Counted from the first letter of the stretch, positions 23,191 to 36,349 are shown. The stretch: 64,000 bases of DNA from Rotaria sordida (GCA_905250125.1 CAJNOL010000881.1:1-64000); one strand, 5' to 3'. Numbers and translations are program-made. Notes: generated from the sequence alone by a model not told the origin.

Positions 23191-24671
23191 ATATGTTCGT
23201 CAATTGGCGAATTACTAGTGAATATTCGCCAATTAGCAAAATTACAATTGGTGATAAGATTTTACTTCGTTCAGAATAAGTTTACACACAAACAGAATAT
23301 TGAAAGTAACATGTTAGAATAATATAAAATTCGTATAGAGCTCAATCATTGTCTGAAATCATCATACAATAATCAAGTCATGAAACAAAAACAATTGAAC
23401 CTCAAGAACGAGTATTCATATGAGATTCTTGTGTAGAAACTACAAATAAATGCATCGAACTGTGATATTTTATTTCTATCAACTTTAATTAAAGATCATT
23501 CATTTTTTTCTGTTCTGTTCATTCATTGTATGTCAATGAGTCATTAACAACCAAGAAAAACATGATGAATTATTTTCATGAATAGTACGTGATTTTGTGA
23601 TATAAAGAGCATAGTGAGAAATGTGAATCAATGTCAAATGCACTATACATGGTGACGTCTGATTTGAGTGGAAGTGTCAAAAAAAAATTATGGTAGAAAT
23701 AACTTAAAATAAATGTTCTTTGAAACTACATTTTTGTTTTACGCGTAAATGATAGCACTACACTACAATTATAGTTTGACAATAACAGCACAATCAATTT
23801 TGCTTGAGAACACATAAAAAAAGATATTGTTAAATCAACTTCATAATTTTAATTTAAGTACCGAACTTTGATGTATCAGAAAAATTTAAGATCATAAATA
23901 AACTCTATGTATGATATACTTCATATACTGTAAATATGAATTTCTCAAGATAAGTTTCGCTTTAGTGCATAAGTTGATCTCGCAGTTGATATTAATTTGA
24001 TGATTTATCTAAATGTGATAACAGACTAGAGATAGATCTCATATTTCTTGTGACAACTGTGCTATAGAACTAGTTTTATTTATACATTTCAAAAGATTTT
24101 ATTAGTTATTTCTTATATCAGAATGAAGTACATAAAAAATACGAAACATAAAAATCTAACGTTTCAATGAATTGAAAAATTTCATTTATATGAAAATTAT
24201 TCTATCTGTATATATTCTTCTTTCTTTTACTTGTTCTACACACAACTTTTATTAACCCTTATTTCCATAATCATGTCATTATATTCCAAGATTATACCTT
24301 GATATTGTTGATTGTACCAAATTACTAATTAGCTTAAGTGACTAATGATCTAATGAACAAAGATGTTTCTCATTAAGAAACATCTTCAAAGAAAAATAAT
24401 TTCATAGACATGAGAGATAAATGTGTTCTATCCCTATTGTTAATCATTAGTTGACGTTGTTAACAGGAAAAAAAAGACGGTAAATGTCTGACAAAAAACG
24501 ATAATAACTCGTGACAAATCAAATTCTACTTCCTTTTAACGTCAATCTTTTTTCTATTTTTTTCTATCCGTATTTACACGTTAAAACAGAAAGATATACT
24601 TCAATAGTCCATTTTTGTTGCAGAAGAAAATTAATCATTTTTAATAGAAAACATTATCGTTACAAGTCAAA
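23191..24671. other. AT-rich intergenic region, nothing recognised
   Basis: No exon-like frames, repeats or RNA genes were seen. Confidence 0.5.
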
Positions 24672-25752
24672 ATGTCAACAACATTTTCTTTTATTGGAAA
24701 ACAAATAATCATTTATTGTGGAACACCTTCCTTTCTTAGTGGTGTATGTGGAGGACTTCTTAATACTCTTGTATTACTTAGTCTTCAAACATTTCGAGAC
24801 AGTTCATGTGCATTTTATTTAACTATTATGTCTATTTTTAATATTGGTCAATTGTTTACTGGTCTTTTTTTACGAATTATGATCGCACTATATGATATTG
24901 ATGGAACAGAAACATCATTATTCTATTGCAAATTTCGATTATATTTATTTCATGTATGTACTGCAATTTCATTGACATGTCTCTGTTTAGCTACATTCGA
25001 TCAATATTGTTCTACATGTTATCGTTCACATTGGCAGCAATTTTGTAATATCGAATTGGCCCAATGTCTAGCAATCATAAGTAATATTATATGGTCTTTG
25101 CATGGAATTCCATTCTTAGTTTATTTTAATCATATTCAATCGCCTAGTACAAACACTATTTTTACTCAATATCGTGCTTTTGTTATCTTTCTTGGCCTTA
25201 TTGGATATCTACCCATTACTATTGCAACTTTATTTGGATTGATGGCTTATTATAATGTGCAATAAATAACATATCGTACAGTGCCTCTTGTTCGACGTGA
25301 ATTAGATAGATAGTTAACTATAATGGTTCTAGTACAAGTTGTCGTAAATATCTTTACTTTAATACCATATACTACTGTTAATGCTATAGCAATTAATGCA
25401 AACAGTACGCATGATTCAGTTCTGCAAACGAATCTTCTGTTGGTCATACCTATAACTCTTGTCATTTACTATATATATTTTGCAGTAAATATCAGATACT
25501 CGAAGATTATTAGGAATAATCAGTGACCGTTGTAGATTGTTACATTATCAAGTAGTTAGGAATAGAAATGTAAAAAAAGAAATATGAGAATTTATTTCTT
25601 ATTTAATTATATCATTTTAGAGTCCATTTTACATATATATTTGTGCATCAGAATGTTTTTATCGACCACTGATCTATGTGTTATTCATGATTCATCTCAA
25701 TCGATGTAAACGACGAAGAATGATTAGGAATCAAATCATACCAGAGACATAA
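24672..25752 (+). pseudogene. Rhodopsin-like GPCR pseudogene, two nonsense codons
   Basis: Exon 1 runs 24672-25484 and exon 2 25621-25752, joined at GT (25,485) and AG (25,620), with the stop TAA at 25,750. The frame encodes a seven-helix receptor of the large bdelloid-type rhodopsin-like family. TM1 has the GLLNTLVLL pattern, a Cys lies at the TM3 start (FYCKFRLY), the DRY position reads DQY, and TM7 reads SPFYIYICASECFYRPLIYVLF across the splice. Two in-frame stops interrupt the third intracellular loop just before TM6: TAA at 25,263 and TAG at 25,311, both one C-to-T change from Gln codons. No frameshift is present and the rest remains open, so inactivation looks recent. No ligand can be inferred. 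Confidence 0.8.
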
Positions 25753-27266
25753 AGAGTAATAATAATTATTGATGAAGTTAAATATTCTTTATTATTATTT
25801 CTTTTCTATCCTAGAATTAGTTTCCACTATGTATATTTTAAATCAAAATAAAATCAAAATATTGTATGATAATGAAAGTTATCCACTGTAAGTACTAGTT
25901 ACTTTTAACGTTATAAGACAAGATAGTCATGCCGATGTAAAAAATGTACTTTAAGAATGTATGACTCAAATTGTTGATTTCTATATATCATTATCAATTT
26001 CCCTCTAAATCATCTTTTGCAAATATTTTTAGTCCTTGACACTTAAGGTTGAAGTATCGATAAAAAGTATACCTATGAATGTCTCGCATATTTTTCGTCT
26101 GTTCAACATGACTTTTATAAGTCCTTATTTTTTATAATGATGAAATTTGATTTCAGGAGTAATATCTGGATATTGTTGATTGTGTTAAGTCACTGAAAAA
26201 TGCTAATTAGCTTCAACAAATAAGAAATGTCAATAAGATAAAATACAATTATTTTTCACTTACGTCACGAAAAACAATCATGGTTTTATTATATAACGAA
26301 CGGTTCACAAAGAACGGGACATTTTTTTAGAAATTAGAAGTATACTTCAAAGATTTTATTTGAAGCTCAACAGACAGAGCGTTTATTGCTCTGCAAAACT
26401 TTCAACTTTGTTTTTCAAATAAGTTTTCTTATATAAGCAAAAAATTTGAAAAACTAACAAATATTCAATCGCCTAACTGCGAACTTCGATACTCAATAAG
26501 TACTGATGGATTGGTGTAGGATTGTGTGAAACAGACTCTATTCTATATCCAAAAATCGAAAATGTTTAGCATTAATAAATAGAGAATTTTATTCTCTTTG
26601 CTTATAGCACCTTGACAGTGTGGGTTTGGGTGTGAGTGAAGAAGAAATAAACACCCACACTCACACCCACACCCTTACCCTTATTACCGACTCCGTTACT
26701 ACCTTACTCCCTTCAGGGCCTATGGCTATCCCATATAATAGCCATTAAGGGGTACCCCCATATAATAGCTCTTGGTGCCTTTGCCTTATAGCCTTATTTA
26801 ACCTTTGATCCCGCACAGACAGACACGCAGGTACTGAACCATATATATATAAATGTTATCGTCACATATTATAATAAGTATCTTTTATCGAAATTTTATT
26901 ATTATGATATTAGTTCAAAAATGGATGTGAGTTCGGGGAGAAATAAAAAGCCACACCTTACATTCATACTCTTTTGAATTGTAGAATAATACATAGTTCA
27001 GTAGCTTATTTTGTATAAATTTCGAATATTAATTTTTGATCATAAATTCTATAAAATCAAGTTATTTACTGGAAGTTCCCATTTGACAAAAATAATCAAA
27101 AATAAGTATTTCGAAGAAATATGTTCACGAGAATATTTTTTATTCGTTTTTAAAGAAGTAAAGAGGACAACAACAAAAAAAATAGAGTTATGTGCTAGTT
27201 TAAAAAATGAAATGGGACAAAAACAAAATAATGAATCGAAAAATATAATCATAAAAATGTATGAAT
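25753..27266. other. Intergenic region with one telomere-like array
   Basis: Apart from array C (26,617-26,683) and a short tandem of CCCATATAATAGC-type units (about 26,730-26,780), nothing was recognised. Confidence 0.5.
26617..26683. repeat. Interstitial TGTGGG-like array, palindromic (array C)
   Basis: GTGTGGGTTTGGGTGTGAGTG, an A-rich centre (AAGAAGAAATAAA), then CACCCACACTCACACCCAC. This is the clearest short example of the inward-pointing arrangement. Confidence 0.85.
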
Positions 27267-30200
27267 TTATTGTAAAATACATTTCGACTCATCTTTCATA
27301 ACCATATCATCTGGTGGAATAGATTTACCATATTTTAAATCGCGTCCATACATCTGTGTTAATTTTTTTAATCGCATCCGAATATCTGATGTTAATTGAG
27401 ACCATTCAAAACGCCATGACCAATTTTGTAGACCATTATGTTCAATATCAGATGCTATAAACAATAAATAAATAAATAAATAAATAAATTTTATTTTCTC
27501 ACTGTTTGTTATATTAGTTTTTATAATATGTAATAGTATAAATTACTTACGTACCTATTCCTGGTTCGTTCATTCTTGTCGAAACATTTAAAATATCTTG
27601 CATTTGAATAATTGCTCCATTTGAAGCTGATTGTAAAATAATTTGTATAAAATACCAACAAATATATTTATCAACATGTTTATCAAGTTTTAAACCATTT
27701 ATTAATTCTTTATCACCATCAATTGGACGACGAATATATTCAATAAATTGTTTTTTTTCTTTTTCAGATGCTTCTTTTGTCCACCATTGTAATGTTGTTG
27801 GATTATCATGAGTACCTACATTATTTATTACAAATTTTAAAATAAAATAAAATTCTCGAATTATTAAATGAACGGAATCAGTAAATATAGAATATAAAAT
27901 ATGTTTTATATGAAAATTTTAAAGAATTTTATTGAAATAGTATAGCTCTTTTGAGGCTAACATATGGAACTCATATGTATTCTTCAAATTCATCATATCA
28001 GTAGAAAGTATGTTAAGTGAAAGGTTTCTATAGCAAACTATGGTTGTTTTTTCAGGGATAAACATTCTCTCTTATTTATATCTTCATAGTGAATAGAAAT
28101 TTTTTGTTTTACTAGCACTATTTTTTTATTGCTTTATTGTTATTCGCTCGCTATTTTTTTATTCTAAACATTGGTTTAACTGATAAATAAACCTTTTGTA
28201 CGAATCCATCATTCTATAGCAGATCTCAAGACACTATTATACTGTGCCTAGAGAGTGCTTATGCGCTTTCAGGAGCTCGGTACTGCAATATCTGACTATA
28301 GAAATGGAACAAATAAAAGTTGTTACTACAACCGAGACAACACTTTTTCGATCATGGAATGTTAGATCGAGCTATGGTGCCATTAAAAGCGAACTTATTG
28401 TTCGTTAGTTGGAAAGAACAAGAATTTTGGATTTAGTAACCAAAATCTGAGTTTAGGTTACGGTGTTTTATAATGACTGTCACTGAAACCAGATCTGCTT
28501 ATGATTCAAAGGTGGCGAACTGATGGATGATGCAGTAGTCTCTTTCTCAGAGACGCCTCTATAGACTTATACGATCCAAAAGTGATGCACTGGTTTCGTT
28601 GTATATTTTTATTTTTTGTATGAATTTATGTTTTATGTCCTCGTCCTTTTAAATTTTATCTATGTATTGGTTTTCTTTTTAGCTTTGCACTTAGTTCTAT
28701 TACTTATGTTTATTTTTCGTCTAAACTTGTTCTATCAGTATTGGCAATCAGTCTGTCAATGCACTATTATATATCTTGATAAGCTTAGAAACGCTGATAT
28801 TAATCATTCCCCAAAGTTATAACTTGATCAGTTCATGCTTTTTATACTGATCACGTGATGTCTTTTTCCGTTGATAAGGCACTCTGGGTAAAAAGTCGGC
28901 TCCACTTGCACAGTGGGCAACTTTCATGAAGCAGGCGAACATGTAACTTTTGTGTTCTGAAACAGATTGCCGTTACTCAGAAGTGTTTGCATATCATTCA
29001 GAAAATCGAATTTACGAAAATAAAGCATTTTTTGAAAAAAAAATTTTTGGGGTGAAACACCCGAGGGGACCCTTGCCTAGATTTTCGAAAAAATGTTTTG
29101 CTAGGGAATCTCTTGTGTCATACATCATCCGATGCAGTTTTGCTCGCTGATTCCGAATATCACATTCATTTTGCGTCACAATGCTATCGAAATCGAGAAA
29201 ATAGGGATTTAGGGGTAGAAGCCTGGATTTTTGGAAAACTTCTAACATAGCCTGGATTCCTCAGCGCGATGTGGCGCTAAGCCCGAAGATATATCACATA
29301 TAGAAGAATAATCGGTAAAAACTTCATATCAATTGGACTTAATCTCTTTATAGGGTTAGCAAAGTATGGAATGACCAATTTTCGAAGCAATATCTAGCAA
29401 AACCCCAATTTTTTTTTCTGGAGAAATACTTATTGTTATATATGATTCGATGCAACTTGACGAACTGATTCCGAATATCACCTTGATTTTGCACCCAAAT
29501 GATGCCTTGTTTCCAAAAATAGAGATTTAGGGACAAAAACCTCAGTTTTTAGAAAACCCATACCATCGACTATGCTCATCAGTGCGAAATGATGCTATTG
29601 CCAACGATGAACTAGGCGCGAAAGAGTACTTACTGAAAGTTTGAGATCAATTGGACGAAAATTCTTTTGGAGGTTTACAAAATATAAAAAGACTAGTTCT
29701 AAGAATCTTGTTGGGCACAGCAACCGACTTTTTTTCCGAGAAACATTTACTGTTATATATGATTCGGTGCAGCCCGACGAGCTGATTTCGAATATCACTT
29801 TGGTTTTGCATAAAAATACCTCCGTATTCGCAAAACTAACGATTTCGGGTCAGAAGCCTGGTTTTTTTAAGAAATCACTAGCACCGTTTCTGTTCACTGG
29901 TACGACACGGCACTATGGCCAACGATAAATCATATATAAGAGAATAATTAGTGAAAGTCTCAGCTCAATCGGATTAAAAACCTTTTGGGAGTTCACAAAA
30001 TACGGTACGACCGATTTTTACACCTACTTTTAGCCCAGTAATCGCTTTTTTTCTACTCCATTTCTTGTTGGATCGAAATAATTTTTTCACACAATGAAAC
30101 TTATGAGTCAGTCGTTCGTTTGAAATAGTTTTTCATTTTAAAATATTTTAATAAGTTAATAACAAAAATCTTCTGCGTATAATTAACAATTTATGAACAA

Positions 30201-33200
30201 ATTTTTTGAGCATGGGCTTTTCCAGGATTTGGCTTGATTTCTGGAAATCTAGTTTTAGGGTAAGATAGACTAACCATAGATGTATTCATTCCAATATCTG
30301 AACTTTGGAAAATAGAACTTTCAGTCATGTCCGCCTGGTTGCCCACTGTAAGTTGCTAAGGTGTATAACGGGAGGGAGAGAGATAAAGCTGCACAACCTT
30401 GACTTAAAACTGGCGATCAGTATTTTCTTCGAAAATATATGTCAGTTCCACAAAATTTAATTGAAATCGATTTATTGAGTGTAAAAAACATGTTATATTT
30501 ATCTACAGATAGATTAATCACTATTTAAATAATAAAAATAATTTTCAGAAAAATATTTCAATGAGAAAATTGTAAAACTACTTATTCTATTAATAATAAA
30601 ATAAACATGATAAAAACCTGTATATGCAACTGAATTTGGAGTGTAATTATGTGGACAATACATATTGTCTGTATCATAATAGAAACCCATTTGTAAAATT
30701 TTAACACCGTATAATTGAAAACGATCACGTAATTCAAATACTTCTGGTGTAACATCACCTAAATCTTCAACAATTAATGGAACATCTGAACCAAGTGATT
30801 CTGTTACAGCTGTCAATAATTCATGACCACTAAAAATGAATATATTTTCAATATCAGTCAAAACAAAAAAAAAAGAAAGATAATGATAATTTTCTTTCAA
30901 AGTAATTTAAATATTTTTTTTTGTTTATTAATCATTTATTAAATAGATTGTGAGTTCAGTTTCTTAATAGCTTCAAATGGTGAATCGACTTATCCGTAGC
31001 TGTGAATATTATGAAAAGATTTCAAGCTATTAGCTTATTACTGCTGAAATATTGTATTTCTACCGTAAGTATAATGCCGTAGTCCTTTCGAGAACACAAT
31101 AAGAGAAATCAAAAAATCTCAAATTTCCACAATAAACTATTCTCTTTAAAACGCTTGTCTCCATGCAAAATTTTAAGTCAAATTTTGCAACTCACGAGGG
31201 AATCGCTCAAAGTGATTCATTGCTTTTGAGCTCATATTTTGGACATACAGAGGAGACCTCTAGACTAGAATAACTCTAAAAGGATTTGGACCCATAGGCC
31301 TCTTCTATAGAGTTATATCAATTTAACTTAAGTTTTAGCCTATGGCACGGTATGTATAAATAAATTGACTGACGATATTTCGATCTGAAATTTTGTCCAC
31401 AGAAAGGTCTACTTGTAATTAGAATGTTCTGAAATTTCAGCTGAAAAGAATGTTTTCTTCGTGAAATATTAAATGTCGATAACACATGAGATTCTCGCAT
31501 CTTTTATAGGATCTGAGTAATTTTTGAAAATTCAACATCTCGCGAAGGAAACATTCTTTTCAGCTGAAATTTTCAGGATATTCTAATTATAAGTAGACCT
31601 TTCTGTGGACAAAATTTCAGATCGAAATATCGTCAGTCAATTTATTTGTACATACCGTGCCATAGGCTAAAACTTAAGTTAAATTGCTATAACTCTGTAG
31701 AGAAGGCCTATGGGCGCGAGTCCTTTTAGGGTTATTCTAGTCTAGAGGTCGACTTCTCTATATGCCCAAAACGTAAGCTCAAAAGCGGTAGATCACATCG
31801 GATGGTTTCTTTGTCAGTTTTTTTTCTGGTATTTGTAAGGAGGACTACGGAAGTGACCTAAAAAATAGCATAAAAATGTAGTATCTCGGTAACGAAAAGC
31901 AAATAGTCTAAAATCTTTTCATGGTATTCATAGTTTATTAAGACCTACATGATGCACGTAGTGTTAATTTAATAGCGATTTATCAGCTGAGGACCTTTTC
32001 TCGCCAGCTTTATTATAAAAATAAAATATTTTATCTAAGATATCTCTAATAAGGATTCATTTCTCTTCAAGATTCCTATTGATACTCTATCTTTTAATTC
32101 TCTTGTTGGTAAGGTATAAAACTCTTTGATTTGTTGCTAGAGTAGGAGAAGAAAGCCGAAATCTCTGTTCTTAAACTTGCATTCTATATGAAAAGATCCG
32201 TTAATTCCAGAAAATATTCAATTATAGACTTTATTATCTAATATTAAAAATGATTAATTAACTGAAAAATATTTTTGTTTTTTAATTTATATTTTCAATG
32301 AAATAAATTTTTGTTTGATACCAAATCAATTAATCGGAGGAAAAAAAAGTTTTTATAAAAATATTTTCATTTGAATTAACTTACGGTGTTTTAACCCAAT
32401 GTGCTTGTGAAGTATTTGGTTTTTGTGTTTTAATATCAACTGGTATAATATAATGTGCTTCTAGACCACGAAAATGATCAATTCGAAGTAAATCATCAAT
32501 TGTCAATGCTTTACGCAAACGTTTTATCCACCAATCAAATAAATCTTTTCTAACATTTTCATTATTCCAATCATAGACTGGCATATTCCAATTTTGTACT
32601 GTACTTGAACTATGATCAGGTGGAAAACCTATCAAATAATAATAGATTCATATATATTATTTTATATTAAATACTACAGAGAAATTGTTTTTATACATAT
32701 TTTTTCCTCGAAAAACATCATGTGAGTTCTACAATAAAAAAAATACCTGCTATAACAGTTGGTTTCATAGTATCATCATGATCTAATTGAAATATAAGAG
32801 AATTTGACCAAACATCAACTGAATCAAAATCAACATAGATAGGTATATCACCAATTATTTTGATTTTAGAATCATTTGCATATTTTTTTAATTCTTTCCA
32901 TTGTTGATCAAATATATATTGAACAAATAAATAATATTCTATACGATCTTTCTCAAGTTGACGAATCATTTGTAAAGCAGTTTGTTCACGACGACGTAAA
33001 GGTTCAGGCCAATCACACCATATAGTATCTTTATGCTAAATAAACAATTTATTTATTCGTTTTTTTTAATTAAGATAATCGTTTTCCTATAAATATATGA
33101 ATATTTCAAGATTATGTTTTTTAAAATACTTTTTTTTTTTTACTAAAATTAAAATTTATAAAAAAAAAAAATAATTTTTATTTATTCTCATATATCAAGA

Positions 33201-35506
33201 GGGTTTTTAAATAAATTCTCTTCGAATATTTTTATTCAATGAATAAATCAGAGATTTGCGGAGAAGCTAAAAGATCATCCTTCTCTACCTCGTATACAGA
33301 AAATTATGATCATTGAAGGAAACAAAAACACTAGTTTACTGTATCAATTTTACTTTATATATCTCTGTATATAATTACAGACAATATCAGATCGTAATAC
33401 TTAGCTATATAAACGATCATAAAAAGGTTGTCTATGACGTAACAGAATCGCTTACGATCGTAGAACAAATGTCCTTTTGTTCTTCGTGGACATATGTCAC
33501 GATCATTATTCTTATTTCCTTAAAAATCATTAGTGTCAAACTTGAAAGTTGAATTCAAATATTCAAGTTATCAATTAGTCAGAGCCTGGAATACGACAGG
33601 ATCCTCTAGAATGCTGCCGGTACTACATAGGATGTTACAAGCTTCTTCTAGGATGCTACAGGTTTTGGTTGAGATGCTTCAGATATTTTCTGGGTGCTAC
33701 AAGAACTATGTGAGAAGCTCGAGCTACCATGCAGCAGTAAGTAGGACTAATGATGTGTCCAGAGACGTGCATGCGTCGCGGCTCTTCGGAAAATGCTTCG
33801 CGCCTCTATGCCGCGACGCTGAAATAAAAGATGGGTTAGACGAGGAAAAGCATTTTCCCACTGAATATTCGCAGAACATTTGAGAAGTTCTAATTTGAAT
33901 AGTTGAATACTTGAATTGAAGTTTGACATAAATGTTAAAAACAAATGAAATAAATCAAGACATTGTCAAAATAGAAACATATTAACGTAATAATTAATTG
34001 TAGAGAACTAGCTGAATACTTCGAAAAAAAAAAAGATCAATATTATCAGACTATGTATGTTGTGATAATGTTATCGATCGAACATGTTTGCAAATTCGCC
34101 AAGCAAACAGCAATGGCAAATTCGATCAGATATAGTGCAGATTCCTTATTAAAACTTCAACGTGCTCTATTCTCTATATTTGTGCTCCTCTTTTTTCACT
34201 TGGCTATTAGCTCTTGGCACTATGTTCATCAATTGCTAACGGTTGATGCTTAACCACTGTTACCATACTTTGCTAAAACGTGTATATATTGCTGCCATTG
34301 TCAGAAGGATTTCTTCTTCGCTTCCGTCTATAATGAACGATCACTCGATGATTATCTCCTACAAGAGCAAGCGTCTCTGAATACTCACAGATCTTTATGA
34401 CAAGAAGGTGAAACACGATTTCGCTTTCTCTACAGATCAACACATTTTATTCGAAACACTAATGTGTTTAGTAGAGCCACAATGTGAATGTCATCTCATA
34501 GCATGACATTCCGTTGTACTACTCAATGAAAGAGATTTTCGATGCTTTTCAAAGTTCCCAGAAATCTTCTAACCAGCTTATATTCATTCTTTTTTTTTGC
34601 ACTTTTTCATTTGGCTTTACAAAAAACTTTTCGAAGATTCAATATCAAACGAGAGAAATACTTTTTTTTGTTTTATAAAAGTTTTATCTTATTCATAGTC
34701 TTACTTTTTCTTTGATTGTCATAAATAATGTAAAATCATCAATCCAATATTGTTCACGTTGAAAAAAATCATTTAAAATTTCTTGCGCTTGTTTATTATT
34801 ATTTTTAAAATTAACATATGCTTTTTCCAATAATTGTTCTTTGATTTTTTTTACTTCATCAAAATTAACATATGAATTATTAAATTTCGATTGATCAATT
34901 GATTTTAAATCATCTTTTGTTAAAAGTTTATTTTCTAATAATTTATCTGGTGATATTAACCATGAATGACCTGCAAATGCTGATAAACCTATTGAAAAAA
35001 AAAACAAAATATAATAATGAAAAATTATCTTTTATATTATTCAGAATTTCTACAGAGGTTAATTTATTGGTTTAAAAACACTCTAAGTAAAACTTTAAAC
35101 AAATTTTTTCTTTAGGTAAGTTTTGAGATTTTTTAGCACTTGAATCCAGAATATCTTTGCCATTAATTTTGAAAATTGCTCTTTTAATTTACAAGTATGT
35201 ATGTTAAAAGCGGACTACCGTCAAACCCACATCCAGATGTTTAGTCATGATGTACATCTTCGATTGCTCTTTCTTGAGAGTGCCATTAGAAAAAAACGTT
35301 TTTTTTTTTATTAGGATTTACTTCATACTTGAATATGGTGATGGAGAATTTGTTGGACATATAGGTAATGTTTGCCATAATTTTTGTTTTGTTTCAGCTA
35401 GAAAATCAATAAATTTAAAAGCTTCTGGACCAAAATCACCAATTCCAAATGATGATGGTAATGATGTTATATGTAATAATATTCCAGATGATCGTTTCAA
35501 TTGCAT
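27267..35506 (-). CDS. malQ: 4-alpha-glucanotransferase (amylomaltase, GH77), seven exons, intact
   Basis: Exons on the minus strand are 35506-35329, 34988-34705, 33035-32747, 32628-32385, 30829-30618, 27815-27555 and 27454-27267. All six junctions are GT-AG and in frame, giving 551 residues against about 500-550 for bacterial MalQ and plastid DPE1. The N-terminus RSSGILLHITSLPSSFGIGD is the family signature. The GH77 catalytic residues are present: nucleophile Asp301 (RIDHFRG), acid/base Glu353 (VEDLGD) and Asp406 (THDNPTTLQWW). The enzyme transfers alpha-1,4-glucan segments between maltooligosaccharides. There is no signal or transit peptide, so the protein should be cytosolic. Typical animals lack this enzyme, so acquisition from a bacterium or alga is inferred. 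Introns are 340, 1669, 118, 1555, 2802 and 100 bp; the large ones are filled with repeats. Confidence 0.9.
27463..27488. repeat. (AAAT)n microsatellite
   Basis: Six AAAT units lie in the last glucanotransferase intron, close to its acceptor. Confidence 0.9.
29030..30060. repeat. About three diverged tandem copies of a 318-bp unit, inside glucanotransferase intron 5
   Basis: The landmark CTGATTCCGAATATCAC (third copy TTTCG) occurs at 29,147, 29,465 and 29,782, a spacing of 318 and 317 bp. The surrounding segments (GATTCGATGCA, GGGATTTAGGG, CCAACGAT, ATCAATTGGAC) recur in the same order, with the start of a fourth copy near 30,000. No coding capacity is shared among the copies. Confidence 0.8.
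31002..31931. repeat. Large palindrome (arms about 400-470 bp), inside glucanotransferase intron 4
   Basis: The left arm (31,002-31,470) and right arm (31,533-31,931) are inverted copies around a spacer of about 62 bp. For example, AGCCTATGGCACGGTATGTA on the left matches the complement of the right arm. The inner 260 bp are about 95% identical by eye, and the outer parts are more diverged, with about 80 extra bases on the left. It is a foldback-type element without coding capacity. Confidence 0.85.
33590..33820. repeat. Short minisatellite plus GC-rich dyad, glucanotransferase intron 2
   Basis: AGGATGCTACAAG-like units recur about five times at 33,600-33,715. A GC-rich dyad follows, GCGTCGCGG at 33,773-33,781 and CCGCGACGC at 33,811-33,819, unlike the surrounding AT-rich intron. 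Confidence 0.65.
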
Positions 35507-35869
35507 AATTGATTTTTATATTCTATAATTACTATCAATATTACTTATTAAAATAATTTTAACCTTCTCAGACAAATACAATCGATTAAATTTCTATTTA
35601 ATAAATATGTACAACATTTATAATTTATGAATATTATTAAACGAATAATTTTCATGTGAACTGATTATCAGATAAGATTTTTTTCGTTATTTTTTAAGAT
35701 TATTGTTCAATGGACAATTGTAGTAAGTTGTGAATATATATTTTTATGAATTTAAATCAAGACGAATTCACTCTAGATATATGATAAGTCTCAATTCACT
35801 AGGTAACTATTTTGTAAAATACGATCTAAAAGGCGTCTTGAAGTATATAGGATAGAAATTTGCATTCAC

Positions 35870-36160
35870 TTCCCTCTCCTTTGCAGACAGTCATGTGACC
35901 GTCACAGAGTCCCTTCATGGGTCGTCACACCGCCTGATAGCCGTCTTCAAGAGACTATCAGACGTTATGTATAACTAACATCTAATTTTGGAGTATTCAT
36001 GAAGTATGTCCTTCATGACGTTCTCCGCTATAAATTTAGCAATGCTGATGCAATATGTTCAGTATATGTAAAAAAAAAAGACAATTTTTTGGGGGATTAA
36101 TAACAATAGATATATCGTGTTTCATATTTTAATCCCGCTGGGATTGCACTAACAGCTTTT
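35870..36160 (+). other. LTR-like fragment with conserved block, copy B
   Basis: ATCGTGTTTCATATTTTAATCCCGC, then GGATTGCACTAACAGCTTTT at 36,112-36,160 nearly repeats the block in the gypsy LTR (minus strand 22,443-22,394). Upstream, GTGACCGTCACAGAGTCCC recalls the LTR dyad repeats and lies on the same side. The opposite orientation and lack of genes suggest a diverged solo LTR of a related family. Confidence 0.5.
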
Positions 36161-36349
36161 TATTTTTGTTACAAATTCATTTTCACATTTTTTTTTTGAT
36201 ATATTTATACAGTCTTATAAGAAACATGTTCGTATGAACTAAATTATATTTTATAATAGAATACAAAATTTTATTTAATAACATATTAAGAAAGTACTTA
36301 TGAAGGGACCAAGAAACCGAGGCATTGGTCAAAGTTTGTAATTGTTTTT

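Noticed and set aside
33533..33883. 116-codon plus-strand frame
   Set aside because: It is antisense inside a glucanotransferase intron and is formed by the AGGATGCTACAAG minisatellite.
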